Origin: Lachnospiraceae bacterium UBA4316
GTDB taxonomy: Bacteria > Bacillota > Clostridia > Lachnospirales > Lachnospiraceae
Direction of reading: 5' to 3'
Assembly (NCBI GenBank): GCA_002394535.1
Contig: DGUG01000064.1
Span: forward strand, 1-19,551
DNA length: 19,551 nucleotides
The notes below the pieces were generated by a model. The model saw only the letters and a list, made by a program, of their open reading frames with translations. It had not been told where the DNA came from and did not search any database. This document shows, in pieces, positions 1-7,459 of this stretch; positions within the stretch are counted from its first letter, which is position 1; each line of letters begins with the position of its first letter. Position numbers and translations under genes: made by a program.

Positions 1-605
1 ACACCCACCTTCTCACGAAGCTGGTTGATAAATATTACAGTGCAGTTAGACTTGCTGATGACTGCCGTAAGCTTGCGGAGTGCCTGGGACATAAGCCTTG
101 CCTGAAGTCCCACATGGGAATCTCCCATCTCTCCGTCTATTTCCGCTTTCGGAACAAGAGCCGCAACAGAGTCAACAACAACGATGTCGATCGCTCCGGA
201 TCTGACCATTGTCTCGGTTATCTCCAGTGCCTGTTCTCCGTTATCAGGCTGGGATATATACAGATTGTCGATATCAACACCTATATTCTTCGCATATACC
301 GGGTCAAGCGCATGCTCCGCATCAATGAATCCTGCGATTCCGCCGCGCTTTTGAACCTCAGCGATCATATGAAGAGTAACCGTAGTCTTACCGCTGCTCT
401 CGGGACCGTATATCTCAACAATCCTTCCTTTGGGAATACCTCCGAGTCCGAGAGCTATATCAAGGCTGAGCGATCCTGTCGGAATCGTCTCAACGTTCAT
501 CTGCGTCCCGGGATCGCCCAGCTTCATGACCGAACCCTTTCCGAACTGTCTCTCAATCTGTGCGAGTGCCGCATCCAATGCTTTTAACTTTTCTTCGCGT
601 TCCAT
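1..605 (-). CDS. recA: RecA recombinase, N-terminal part (3' end outside window)
   Basis: RecA forms ATP-dependent filaments on single-stranded DNA, drives homologous recombination and stimulates LexA self-cleavage. Translating the minus strand from the ATG at 603-605 gives about 201 residues that run off the window edge. The family hallmarks are clear: the N-terminal stretch with [10 protein letters not shown], the Walker A loop [19 protein letters not shown], the Walker B strand [15 protein letters not shown], and the L1-region [20 protein letters not shown], ending at [11 protein letters not shown]. The ribosome binding site AGGAGA lies 6 bases before the ATG. The gene has its own SOS-type promoter at 662-690, so it is probably transcribed separately from the upstream seven-gene operon. 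Identification is essentially certain; only the C-terminal part is missing. Confidence 0.98.
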   Translation of the reverse strand, partial: MEREEKLKALDAALAQIERQFGKGSVMKLGDPGTQMNVETIPTGSLSLDIALGLGGIPKGRIVEIYGPESSGKTTVTLHMIAEVQKRGGIAGFIDAEHALDPVYAKNIGVDIDNLYISQPDNGEQALEITETMVRSGAIDIVVVDSVAALVPKAEIDGEMGDSHVGLQARLMSQALRKLTAVISKSNCTVIFINQLREKVG

Positions 606-640
606 ATGATTCTCCTTTGCAATTACATATACCCCTGACT

Positions 641-654
641 AGAACATTTGTTCT
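641..654. promoter_or_regulatory. LexA (SOS) box, near-perfect palindrome
   Basis: AGAACATTTGTTCT is a perfect inverted repeat. It matches the Bacillus/Clostridium LexA consensus CGAAC-N4-GTTCG at the inner GAAC/GTTC positions. It lies at or just downstream of the predicted recA transcription start, where bound LexA would block initiation. This supports DNA-damage induction of recA. Confidence 0.85.
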
Positions 655-661
655 ATACAGG

Positions 662-690
662 AGCATAAAACATCTGTTCGATTTTGTCAA
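662..690 (-). promoter_or_regulatory. recA sigma-A promoter
   Basis: Read on the minus strand there is a perfect -35 box TTGACA (685-690), a 17-base spacer, and a -10 box TATGCT (662-667). Transcription would start near 655, leaving a leader of about 50 bases before the recA ATG. A LexA-like box fills the spacer and a second one covers the expected start site. Confidence 0.8.
667..680. promoter_or_regulatory. Second, imperfect LexA-like box in the recA promoter spacer
   Basis: AAAACATCTGTTCG has one consensus half-site (GTTCG) and one degenerate half-site (AAAAC). It sits inside the -35/-10 spacer of the recA promoter, 26 bases centre to centre from the strong box. It may be a weaker cooperative LexA site. 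Confidence 0.5.
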
Positions 691-728
691 CATGATTTTT
701 AATATTTCTGTGTAAAAACGGAAATTGG

Positions 729-743
729 CGCCCGAAACAGGCG
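729..743 (-). terminator. Possible weak terminator after the seven-gene operon
   Basis: On the minus strand CGCCTG-TTT-CGGGCG can form a 6-bp GC-rich stem (one G-U pair) with a short loop. A TTTTT run begins only about ten bases later. A second small AT-rich hairpin (about 741-760) adjoins it. The stem is short and the T run is detached, so this is a tentative call. No better terminator is visible between the kinase stop (813) and the recA promoter. Confidence 0.3.
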
Positions 744-812
744 GGATATGAAATATCCGCATCAGATTCAATTACATATTAAGTTCCGCCGGCGCATTCG
801 TCAAGCATATAA

Positions 813-1223
813 TCAAAAATTCTTGTACAGAGTCAGGATATTCTGCCCGTCAGACCTGACATAAGTCACATCATCCATGCTTTTCTTGACCATATATATT
901 CCCAGTCCGCCGATCTGTCGCTCCTGGGCAGACAGAGTTGTGTCAGGATCAGGCTTGGCCAGAGGATCAAACTTTTTGCCGCTGTCACAAAAGGTGATAA
1001 CAGCAGACTTTTTATCCGGATCGATGTCTACCGAAATCGTTGCATCACCTTTCTGCGGAGCATACGCATAATGGGCTATATTAACAAATATCTCCTCGAC
1101 CGCAACATCGATCTGCATTTGTGTTTTCATACCACATCCCGCCTCTTCAAGCATCGTATCCACAAATTGCAAAACCTCATCAAGATTTGATACCGCGGCT
1201 TCAATTGTCATCTTCTGTTCCAT
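813..1223 (-). CDS. RsbW/SpoIIAB-like serine kinase, anti-sigma-type HATPase
   Basis: This 136-residue protein belongs to the GHKL anti-sigma regulatory kinase family, which phosphorylates STAS proteins and in many cases sequesters a sigma factor. The ATP-site motifs are intact: N-box E44-x3-N48-x2-H51 in VEEIFVNIAHYAY, G1 box DSGKKFDP at 80-87, and G2 box GGLGIYMVKK starting at 105. The reading frame is open back to an ATG at 1301 inside the upstream phosphatase gene. I chose the ATG at 1221-1223 because GAAAGGA precedes it at good spacing and family similarity begins there. It is the last gene of the operon that starts with the STAS gene at 8910 and follows its presumed antagonist phosphatase by about 60 bases. 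Its partners are therefore probably that STAS protein and an unidentified target encoded elsewhere. Confidence 0.88.
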   Translation of the reverse strand: MEQKMTIEAAVSNLDEVLQFVDTMLEEAGCGMKTQMQIDVAVEEIFVNIAHYAYAPQKGDATISVDIDPDKKSAVITFCDSGKKFDPLAKPDPDTTLSAQERQIGGLGIYMVKKSMDDVTYVRSDGQNILTLYKNF

Positions 1224-1282
1224 ATCCTGACATCCTTTCCGAAAAAAACGTTTTATAAATGCACTCCAGTATAAAGCTTTGG

Positions 1283-2938
1283 TCACTGTTTCCCATACCA
1301 TGTAATGCTTAACATGGTAATATCATCAAACTGCGGTGCCTCTCCGACAAATTCATCGATATCTGCCTTGACGTTTTCTATCAGCTTATCCGGGGTAATG
1401 TTTTTCTCGCGATTAAGCGAGGCTACAAGTCTCTCTTCTCCGAAAAGAACATTATTTGAATCAGTAGCTTCCGTAACGCCGTCTGTATACACAAACAGCT
1501 TGTCTCCCGGATTAAGTTCAAATTCATGCTCCTTAAAAGTCAGGCCGGGGAATGTGGCAACAGCCGGAGAGTGACGGTATTTCACAAGTTCAAATTCTCC
1601 GTTTGCCCTCATCAGCGCCGGATGTTCATGTCCCGCATTTGCAGCAATTCCTCTGCCTGTTGAGATCTCGATTATCGCAAGCCATACCGTAACAAACAGT
1701 TCCGCATCGTTCCCCTCACACAGCTGTTCGTTGGCATATGCCAGAACCTCTGACGGCGATCCGCCCAGTTGCGCACGGTTTTTAATAAGCGTCTTGGCAA
1801 TGACCATAAACAGTGCGGCAGGAACACCCTTCCCGGATACATCAGCAATAGCAAGTGCAAGATGGTCATGATCAATAAAGAAGAAATCGTAGAAATCTCC
1901 GCCGACTTCTTTTGCCGGCGTCATAGAAGCATATATATCGAACTCATGTCTGTCGGGAAACGGTGGAAATATCCTCGGCAGCATATCGGCCTGTATCTGA
2001 GTCGCTACGTTTAGTTCCGCACCGATCCTCTCCTTCTCGGCCATGACTGTTTCTAGGTTTATCATGTAAGCCTTGATCTCATCCGCCATTCTGGAGATGC
2101 TCTTTGAAAGATCCTGTATCTCATCCCCTGACCTTATTCTGACCTTGTCGTAAACAAGATCCTCGGGAGATACCGCATCCTTCATAAGCTTAACGTATGA
2201 AGCCGTGTTCTCCGATAGTTTGCGTACCGGTTTTGTTATCTTCCTGTCGGTAGTGATTACAAAGATGATAATAAATAGTGCCGTGATCAATACCGCAAAC
2301 AGACTGGATGTATTAAGGTATGTGTGAAGATCCTTTTTTATCTCGTTGATATCAGTATCAACTCCGAGTATCGCTACCGGCCTGCCGTTACTGTCATGAA
2401 CCACCTCGCAGCATGTAAGGAGCTGTCCGTACTCGGGTGTATCACTCGTCTGCTCTATGATCCCGGGTATATCATTCCTGAGAGCATTTTGAAATACGCG
2501 CAGATTAACTTCCTCGAATCCGTCCTCCTCGCACGGGTCACCCAGATAGCTGTATATATCCGCATCAGACCCCGCTTCTGCCAGCTCTTCCTCCGATTTG
2601 GCATTTATGACATAGCACGCGCTCTTAATATCCTCAATATCTTCAAAATAGACGGCATACAGATACTCGATATTGGCAGATGTCTTGATCTCATTCAGTT
2701 CAAGTCTAGCCTTCTCGTAATTGTCATCCATCTCGCCCTTTACAACGGCATCTCCGACAGAATACTTATCAAGTATGATGATCGCTTCGTTAACAGCGGA
2801 AGTCGCATATTTGACATAATTGGAATAAACGTTTTGGTTGAACTGGTAATAACCGATTGCCTGCAATACAGCAGTCAGCGCTGTCATCGCAACGATCGCT
2901 ATAAGTACTACTTTTCCCTTGAGTCCTAAATGCTTCAT
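1283..2938 (-). CDS. Membrane PP2C-type (SpoIIE/RsbU-like) phosphatase with extracytoplasmic sensor and HAMP
   Basis: The 551-residue protein has an N-terminal membrane segment (about 9-29), an extracytoplasmic region of about 180 residues ending in a Cache-like strand (RPVAILGVDTDI), a second membrane segment (about 210-230), a HAMP-like linker and coiled coil, then a PPM/SpoIIE phosphatase domain from about residue 310. Metal-binding motifs are present: GGDFYDFF at 346-353, ADVSGKGVPAAL from 365, YTDG at 484-487 and FDD at 537-539. Such enzymes dephosphorylate STAS anti-anti-sigma factors, here most likely the product at 8611-8910, in response to a ligand bound outside the cell. The gene begins one base after the binding-protein stop codon, with its GGGAGAA ribosome site inside that gene. 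This implies translational coupling and suggests the binding protein may present ligand to this sensor (inference). Confidence 0.93.
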   Translation of the reverse strand: MKHLGLKGKVVLIAIVAMTALTAVLQAIGYYQFNQNVYSNYVKYATSAVNEAIIILDKYSVGDAVVKGEMDDNYEKARLELNEIKTSANIEYLYAVYFEDIEDIKSACYVINAKSEEELAEAGSDADIYSYLGDPCEEDGFEEVNLRVFQNALRNDIPGIIEQTSDTPEYGQLLTCCEVVHDSNGRPVAILGVDTDINEIKKDLHTYLNTSSLFAVLITALFIIIFVITTDRKITKPVRKLSENTASYVKLMKDAVSPEDLVYDKVRIRSGDEIQDLSKSISRMADEIKAYMINLETVMAEKERIGAELNVATQIQADMLPRIFPPFPDRHEFDIYASMTPAKEVGGDFYDFFFIDHDHLALAIADVSGKGVPAALFMVIAKTLIKNRAQLGGSPSEVLAYANEQLCEGNDAELFVTVWLAIIEISTGRGIAANAGHEHPALMRANGEFELVKYRHSPAVATFPGLTFKEHEFELNPGDKLFVYTDGVTEATDSNNVLFGEERLVASLNREKNITPDKLIENVKADIDEFVGEAPQFDDITMLSITWYGKQ

Positions 2939-2939
2939 T

Positions 2940-4127
2940 CTATTCTCCCGTATATTTTGGATATATCGTGCTTGCAGAGATCAGCGCATCCAGCGACAGT
3001 TTTACTCCCGTCCGGTGCAAAGTGTCACTGTTTAGCACAAGGAACGGCGCGGTCTCATATACCTGCGGTATTTCTGAAAGACTTACCCCGTTATAATAAT
3101 CACTGATATTAGCTGCCGCAAACCTCCCAATGTTTTCGTAATCAAACATCTCAACAGCTGCAAGGGCTCCAAACCTGACATCCTCTGTGCTGTTGATCGA
3201 AAATACCGGGATCCCCTTATCGACAAAAGGCTCTAATGTTTCATAAAAATCATCCGCCTCGAGTCCCGTTGTGGTCAGTATATAAAGGTCTATTCCACTG
3301 TCTGCAAGCACTCTGTGTGCCGCAAGCAAGTCATTTTTGTACGTTTCGTAAGCCTCCGATGAATAGTCATCATAATCCCTGACAAACTGTTTCATCACCT
3401 TTATCCGGTTTGCTTTTGCAAACTCATCGACACTTGCCGCACCGCTGTATATATATGCTTCTTCCGTATTATTATATACTATACCGACTGATCTTGCACC
3501 GAATATATCCTTCATAACCGTCAAGGCTCTTTCCTCGACTCCCGTGCTGACATGTGCCCATGCCCTGTTGTTTCCGGAGTATTCCTCACCTCCGGTGATC
3601 TTCGATTCGATCGGATCACTTGCAATAAAATTCATATAAGGAACGGGGCACGCATCCCGGACTGCACAGCCGGCGCTTGTTCCCATAGTGATCATAAGAT
3701 CGATATCATACTCCGCAATCCTGTCGGCAAGTTTATTTTGAATCTCTTCATCATCCAATTTCATAAAATCATCCGAGGCGATATCAAAATAGGCTTCAGG
3801 AACAAAAGTAAGACAACTGCTTTTTGCGTCGGACAATGCACTCCATACAGTAGGAGCACTATCTCCCTGCCGAAGTGAATCCAGTTTATCCGAAGATATC
3901 ATACCATTTTCGGCAAGCCCCTTTCCGATCTGAAATATTTCATAATCGAACTCGTAGTAATCACCATCCTGACAGTACCCTATCCTGATCTTGTCCTTGA
4001 CAGCATCAGACCTTGGCGTGATCATGGCAGCGGTATCAGAACACATCGACAACGCTGTAAAAATCATTACCGCGATCGCCGGTATTATAGTGAGCCAAAA
4101 TGATCTTTTAGAATAGAATTTTGTCAT
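2940..4127 (-). CDS. ABC-type substrate-binding protein (ABC_sub_bind-like), orphan
   Basis: A 395-residue exported protein with a basic N-terminus and a hydrophobic segment (about 10-28). The next cysteine (in LSMC) does not fit a good lipobox, so it is either a secreted or membrane-anchored protein or an atypical lipoprotein. The mature part has the two-lobed periplasmic-binding fold pattern of the ABC_sub_bind / BMP-like group: KIRIGYCQDGDYYEF, DLMITMGTSAG, PYMNFIASDPIES, ARSVGIVYNNTEEAYIYSG, LYILTTTGLEADD and GIPVFSINSTEDVRFGALAAVEMFDYENIGRFAA. No ABC permease or ATPase gene is next to it. Its start overlaps the MFS stop by four bases (ATGA), and the sensor phosphatase follows one base after its stop. 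A receptor or ligand-presenting role, rather than import, is the likeliest reading but is inference. The ligand is unknown. Confidence 0.8.
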   Translation of the reverse strand: MTKFYSKRSFWLTIIPAIAVMIFTALSMCSDTAAMITPRSDAVKDKIRIGYCQDGDYYEFDYEIFQIGKGLAENGMISSDKLDSLRQGDSAPTVWSALSDAKSSCLTFVPEAYFDIASDDFMKLDDEEIQNKLADRIAEYDIDLMITMGTSAGCAVRDACPVPYMNFIASDPIESKITGGEEYSGNNRAWAHVSTGVEERALTVMKDIFGARSVGIVYNNTEEAYIYSGAASVDEFAKANRIKVMKQFVRDYDDYSSEAYETYKNDLLAAHRVLADSGIDLYILTTTGLEADDFYETLEPFVDKGIPVFSINSTEDVRFGALAAVEMFDYENIGRFAAANISDYYNGVSLSEIPQVYETAPFLVLNSDTLHRTGVKLSLDALISASTIYPKYTGE

Positions 4128-6415
4128 AACTGTTCCTTGACCTTATTACGGTTTTTGCTGTTTACAAGCCAGAAGAGAGCAGACAGAGCAAGCACTGCAA
4201 CGCTGACTACAGCAAGCCCGCCACTTCCATATATCATAACTACGCCGAATATGACAGGAGCTATGGCACCTATCAGGTTACTGAAAAACCCTTCAATACC
4301 GAGTGCTTTTGAAAACCCCTTTTTCTTGGAAAAAGGAAGCTTATACACATATTCGAACTGTATACTCGGCATGATCCCATCCGCCGTCCCAATCATAAAT
4401 ACTACCAGGATCGCAAATAATACCATATTCTTGAATGCAAATATCAATATCACTCCTGACAGTATCACAAGAAGCACAGGCATCAGATGTGCCGGCGAAT
4501 ATTTTGCGGATAATTTCGGACACAATACCGCTCCAAGGTATGCTGTTCCGATACCGTTTATCATCATAACGAGTCCTATTACGTCCGTCGTTATTCCGAC
4601 GCTGTTTGAATAGACCGGGAAGAAATAATCGACAAACATCATGATAAAATAATACGGTACTATCACACACAGAATATATACACCAAATCTTATATCAGGC
4701 CCCTTATGAGCCCACTCGATAACATCATCGGCTGCCTCTTCGGCTACTTCACTCCTCGGTGCGACATTCATTCCGAACAGAATCATAATTACAAGTACCG
4801 AAATGCCGATCAGTCCCATTACCATATATGCTCCGGAATATCCGAAAGTAGAAGCGATAAGCGCTCCTATAGATGCGGCACACGAATAGCCTACAATTAT
4901 CGCCGCGTTCGCTCCCGCCGTATATTGGGTCATATCAGCCTCGGATGATACGACTATCGAGTATATATCGATCCCCATTTTGGCAAATCCCAGCCCTATA
5001 CCCATGATCATCTGTGCGATAATAAAAGGAACGGGTTTTGTTGCAAATGCGGATGCTGCCGTTCCGGCTATCATAACCGCAATACCGGCTATCGTTACAC
5101 TTTTCCATCCACGTTTATTAACAACAGACCCCGAAATGTATGATGTGATCATAGATATAAAAACCTGTGCAGACATCGGAAGCGACATCAGTATCTCCTT
5201 GGGAAGAGTGTATCCGAATAATGTGACGGGTTCATATATTTCCGCCAGGACAATAGACATAAATGCCACCGCCATAAAGCGGAAACTGGCAAAGAAAAAT
5301 GAGATTCCCCTGACCACGCCGATGGACTCTATAGTCCTGTGAGCGGAATTATCAACAAGTGTCCTTCTGTTTTTGGCTTCGCCAGTCAAAACATCAACAA
5401 GAAAGCCTATCACCTCCGCTGAAAGCATCAATGCGGTAACTATCGTTACCACAACATTGAGAAGCGCGGAATTGATCTTGTCCCGTATATATTCTTGTGA
5501 AACCGTAGAGATAAGATAATACTCTTCACCTGAATCATCCGTCTCAAGCTTGATACATGCTCCCGAATCATCAGGCACGCGGGAGAGCCGCAGGGAATCG
5601 ATCTGCTCGCTTTTTTCTGATATTCTTTTGTAGTATCCGGCAGCATCATCAATATCGCTGTACCTTATCCCGTTTTCGATCAGATTATTGATGTTTGATC
5701 TGTTCTGTTCAAGAACCCGTGCACTGACATCTTCCGCAAGAAATGTATATCCGCTTTTTAGAACAGAATATGTTGATATGATCATTCCGATACTTACCGC
5801 GATAAGAGTCGCCACGACTATGATCCGGAGTTTTTTCCGGTCATACAGATGCTTTATAAAGTGAAACAGCAGTTCAAACACAAGAGCACCGGCAACAGAA
5901 GCAACAAGAGCGCTGACAAGTATTCTGCGCTCGTAAGGGGCTGAAATACCGGCAGTTCGGTCTGTCGGATAATGGATTCCCACATAGCCCTCTGTATCTT
6001 CTTTTCCCGATATGGCGTGTAGTATGTATTGGTCTTTGTCCGATTCGTAAATGATCGTATTGTCGCCCGACCGGACAAGGTTTGCGATTCGTTCCGTTAT
6101 ATCCCCGGGGGGCTCTTCCCCGTAGAGTCTATCTCCGTTGATATCTGTTATAAATGCTTTATCCGTCTCACAGTATTGGGATATATCATCAAATACCGTA
6201 TCTATATCATAATAGTTCTTAAGCTCCCGCCCATACTTGAGTCCGTACTCACTTCTCTCCATTACCATCTCAAGCACAGCAGCGGTGTTTTCCGTCCAGG
6301 CTTCCACTGTATTTGACCGGAATGCAAATGAATTAAGTATCGATGCCAGATAAATGACCGCAAATATAAATACTATTATGATAACCTGAAAAAGAACACT
6401 TCTCTTCCTGCTCAT
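4124..6415 (-). CDS. MFS transporter with N-terminal two-part extracytoplasmic sensor-like module
   Basis: At 763 residues this is nearly twice the usual MFS length. The C-terminal part (about 365-755) has roughly twelve hydrophobic segments and an MFS motif-A-like loop (SGSVVNKRGWKS). The N-terminal part has a membrane segment (about 8-28), a soluble region of about 135 residues (SEYGLKYGRELKNYYDIDTVFDDI, ITDINGDRLYG; Cache-like in feel), two membrane segments near 165-185 and 196-216, a second soluble region to about 310, then another membrane segment leading into the MFS domain. Putative role: export or import of the small molecule handled by this operon, perhaps gated by an external ligand. 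The start is supported by AAGG five bases upstream, seven bases after the ATP-grasp stop codon. The substrate cannot be assigned from sequence. Confidence 0.82.
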   Translation of the reverse strand: MSRKRSVLFQVIIIVFIFAVIYLASILNSFAFRSNTVEAWTENTAAVLEMVMERSEYGLKYGRELKNYYDIDTVFDDISQYCETDKAFITDINGDRLYGEEPPGDITERIANLVRSGDNTIIYESDKDQYILHAISGKEDTEGYVGIHYPTDRTAGISAPYERRILVSALVASVAGALVFELLFHFIKHLYDRKKLRIIVVATLIAVSIGMIISTYSVLKSGYTFLAEDVSARVLEQNRSNINNLIENGIRYSDIDDAAGYYKRISEKSEQIDSLRLSRVPDDSGACIKLETDDSGEEYYLISTVSQEYIRDKINSALLNVVVTIVTALMLSAEVIGFLVDVLTGEAKNRRTLVDNSAHRTIESIGVVRGISFFFASFRFMAVAFMSIVLAEIYEPVTLFGYTLPKEILMSLPMSAQVFISMITSYISGSVVNKRGWKSVTIAGIAVMIAGTAASAFATKPVPFIIAQMIMGIGLGFAKMGIDIYSIVVSSEADMTQYTAGANAAIIVGYSCAASIGALIASTFGYSGAYMVMGLIGISVLVIMILFGMNVAPRSEVAEEAADDVIEWAHKGPDIRFGVYILCVIVPYYFIMMFVDYFFPVYSNSVGITTDVIGLVMMINGIGTAYLGAVLCPKLSAKYSPAHLMPVLLVILSGVILIFAFKNMVLFAILVVFMIGTADGIMPSIQFEYVYKLPFSKKKGFSKALGIEGFFSNLIGAIAPVIFGVVMIYGSGGLAVVSVAVLALSALFWLVNSKNRNKVKEQL

Positions 6416-6421
6416 CTTACC

Positions 6422-7426
6422 TTACTCTTTTATCCCGTACCTTGCGGCACCGTTTAGGATTATCTCCTTTAACACTTCATCATATGTCCTGCCTATTTCC
6501 CTTGCACAGAGTTCAAACGGACCACCGCTCATAAGACCGGGTCTCGGATTGATCTCAATGAGAACCGGCTCACCGTTCCTGTCAAGGCGAAAATCAAGGC
6601 GCCCGAAGTCATGGCAGAGCATATGCCGGTACAGTTTTAGCGCACTGGCCGATATTTTCCGTTTGACTTCATCCGAAAGGGTCGCTATCTCATAGTGAAA
6701 AACATCCCTATGCTTTTCCTCAAGCGAAAACAGTTCAATATCCGCTCCGCCTTCTGCCATCACAGCTCCTACAGGAAGGGTATACGCGTCTTTTCCGTTA
6801 CCGATCACCGGGATGAAAAGCTCCCTTCCGGATATGAACTCCTCAACAAGGACCGGCTCTTTATAGTTTTCAAAGTTATACCGGATAGCTTCGGCAAGCT
6901 CTTTATCGGACCGGACAATGAAGACACCCATACTGTAGCCCTCTTCGTTCGGTTTTACTATGAGCGGATAATTAAGGTTGCGTATCCCCAGTTCATACTT
7001 TATGCTGTCGCAGTTTATTGCCTCATTGGGATCGTATTCAACGTATATCCCTTTCGGACATCTTATTCCGAGTGACTCGGCAACCAGTTTCGAGTGGTAT
7101 TTGTTTTGCGACAATCCCATGCAGTAAGCATCGCTGCCTATATACGGGATCTTATTCAATTCGCAAATTGCAGGTACGATAGCTTCACGGTTTCTAGACA
7201 TTATCCCCTCATCGCAGACAAGGATGATATCACAGTCAAGAGTATCCGACTTGATCATCTCATTCAGTCTGTACATATTACCTATCAGGACCGGGGTAAA
7301 TCCTATACGTTTTATTGCTCCCGCCATCCACTCTACTTCACCCGGGTAGCAGAAATCGGCAAAAACCATACTGCCCTCTTCAATTCCGTAATCCGATGCC
7401 TGATCAAACGTCAAACCGACCTTCAT
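6422..7426 (-). CDS. ATP-grasp carboxylate-amine ligase, D-Ala-D-Ala-ligase-like
   Basis: The 334-residue protein has ATP-grasp ligase architecture. An N-terminal substrate domain leads to VKPNEEGYSMGV (K158, nucleotide lysine and glycine loop), VLVEEFISGREL (E195/E196) and the metal-binding DFGRLDFRLD ... EINPRPGLM (D278, E291, N293). Length and order match D-alanine-D-alanine ligases, but the signature EINPRPGLMSGG differs from the usual Ddl EVNTxPG motif. Ddl is a housekeeping enzyme, and here the gene lies between an aminomutase and a transporter. I therefore infer a dedicated amino acid or peptide ligase that joins a carboxylate, via acyl phosphate, to an amine, possibly the beta-amino acid made by the neighbour. 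It starts at the ATG at 7424-7426, 33 bases after the aminomutase stop. Substrates are unknown. Confidence 0.85.
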   Translation of the reverse strand: MKVGLTFDQASDYGIEEGSMVFADFCYPGEVEWMAGAIKRIGFTPVLIGNMYRLNEMIKSDTLDCDIILVCDEGIMSRNREAIVPAICELNKIPYIGSDAYCMGLSQNKYHSKLVAESLGIRCPKGIYVEYDPNEAINCDSIKYELGIRNLNYPLIVKPNEEGYSMGVFIVRSDKELAEAIRYNFENYKEPVLVEEFISGRELFIPVIGNGKDAYTLPVGAVMAEGGADIELFSLEEKHRDVFHYEIATLSDEVKRKISASALKLYRHMLCHDFGRLDFRLDRNGEPVLIEINPRPGLMSGGPFELCAREIGRTYDEVLKEIILNGAARYGIKE

Positions 7427-7459
7427 TTTTCTTTTAACCTTATCCTTATATTAATATCC

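Noticed and set aside
553..771. A small minus-strand frame overlapping the recA promoter and start
   Set aside because: It overlaps the promoter, the LexA boxes and the recA start in another frame, and its product has no protein-like pattern.
1224..1301. Kinase gene starting at 1301 inside the phosphatase gene
   Set aside because: The extra 26 residues do not resemble the family, and GAAAGGA precedes the ATG at 1221-1223.
2324..2929. A 201-codon plus-strand open frame opposite the sensor phosphatase gene
   Set aside because: It is antisense to a clear sensor domain coding region, with no ribosome site or motif.
6422..7426. Assignment of the ATP-grasp protein as housekeeping D-alanine-D-alanine ligase (ddl)
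   Set aside because: The signature EINPRPGLM differs from Ddl EVNTxPG, and the context is a specialised operon rather than cell-wall genes, so no gene symbol is given.
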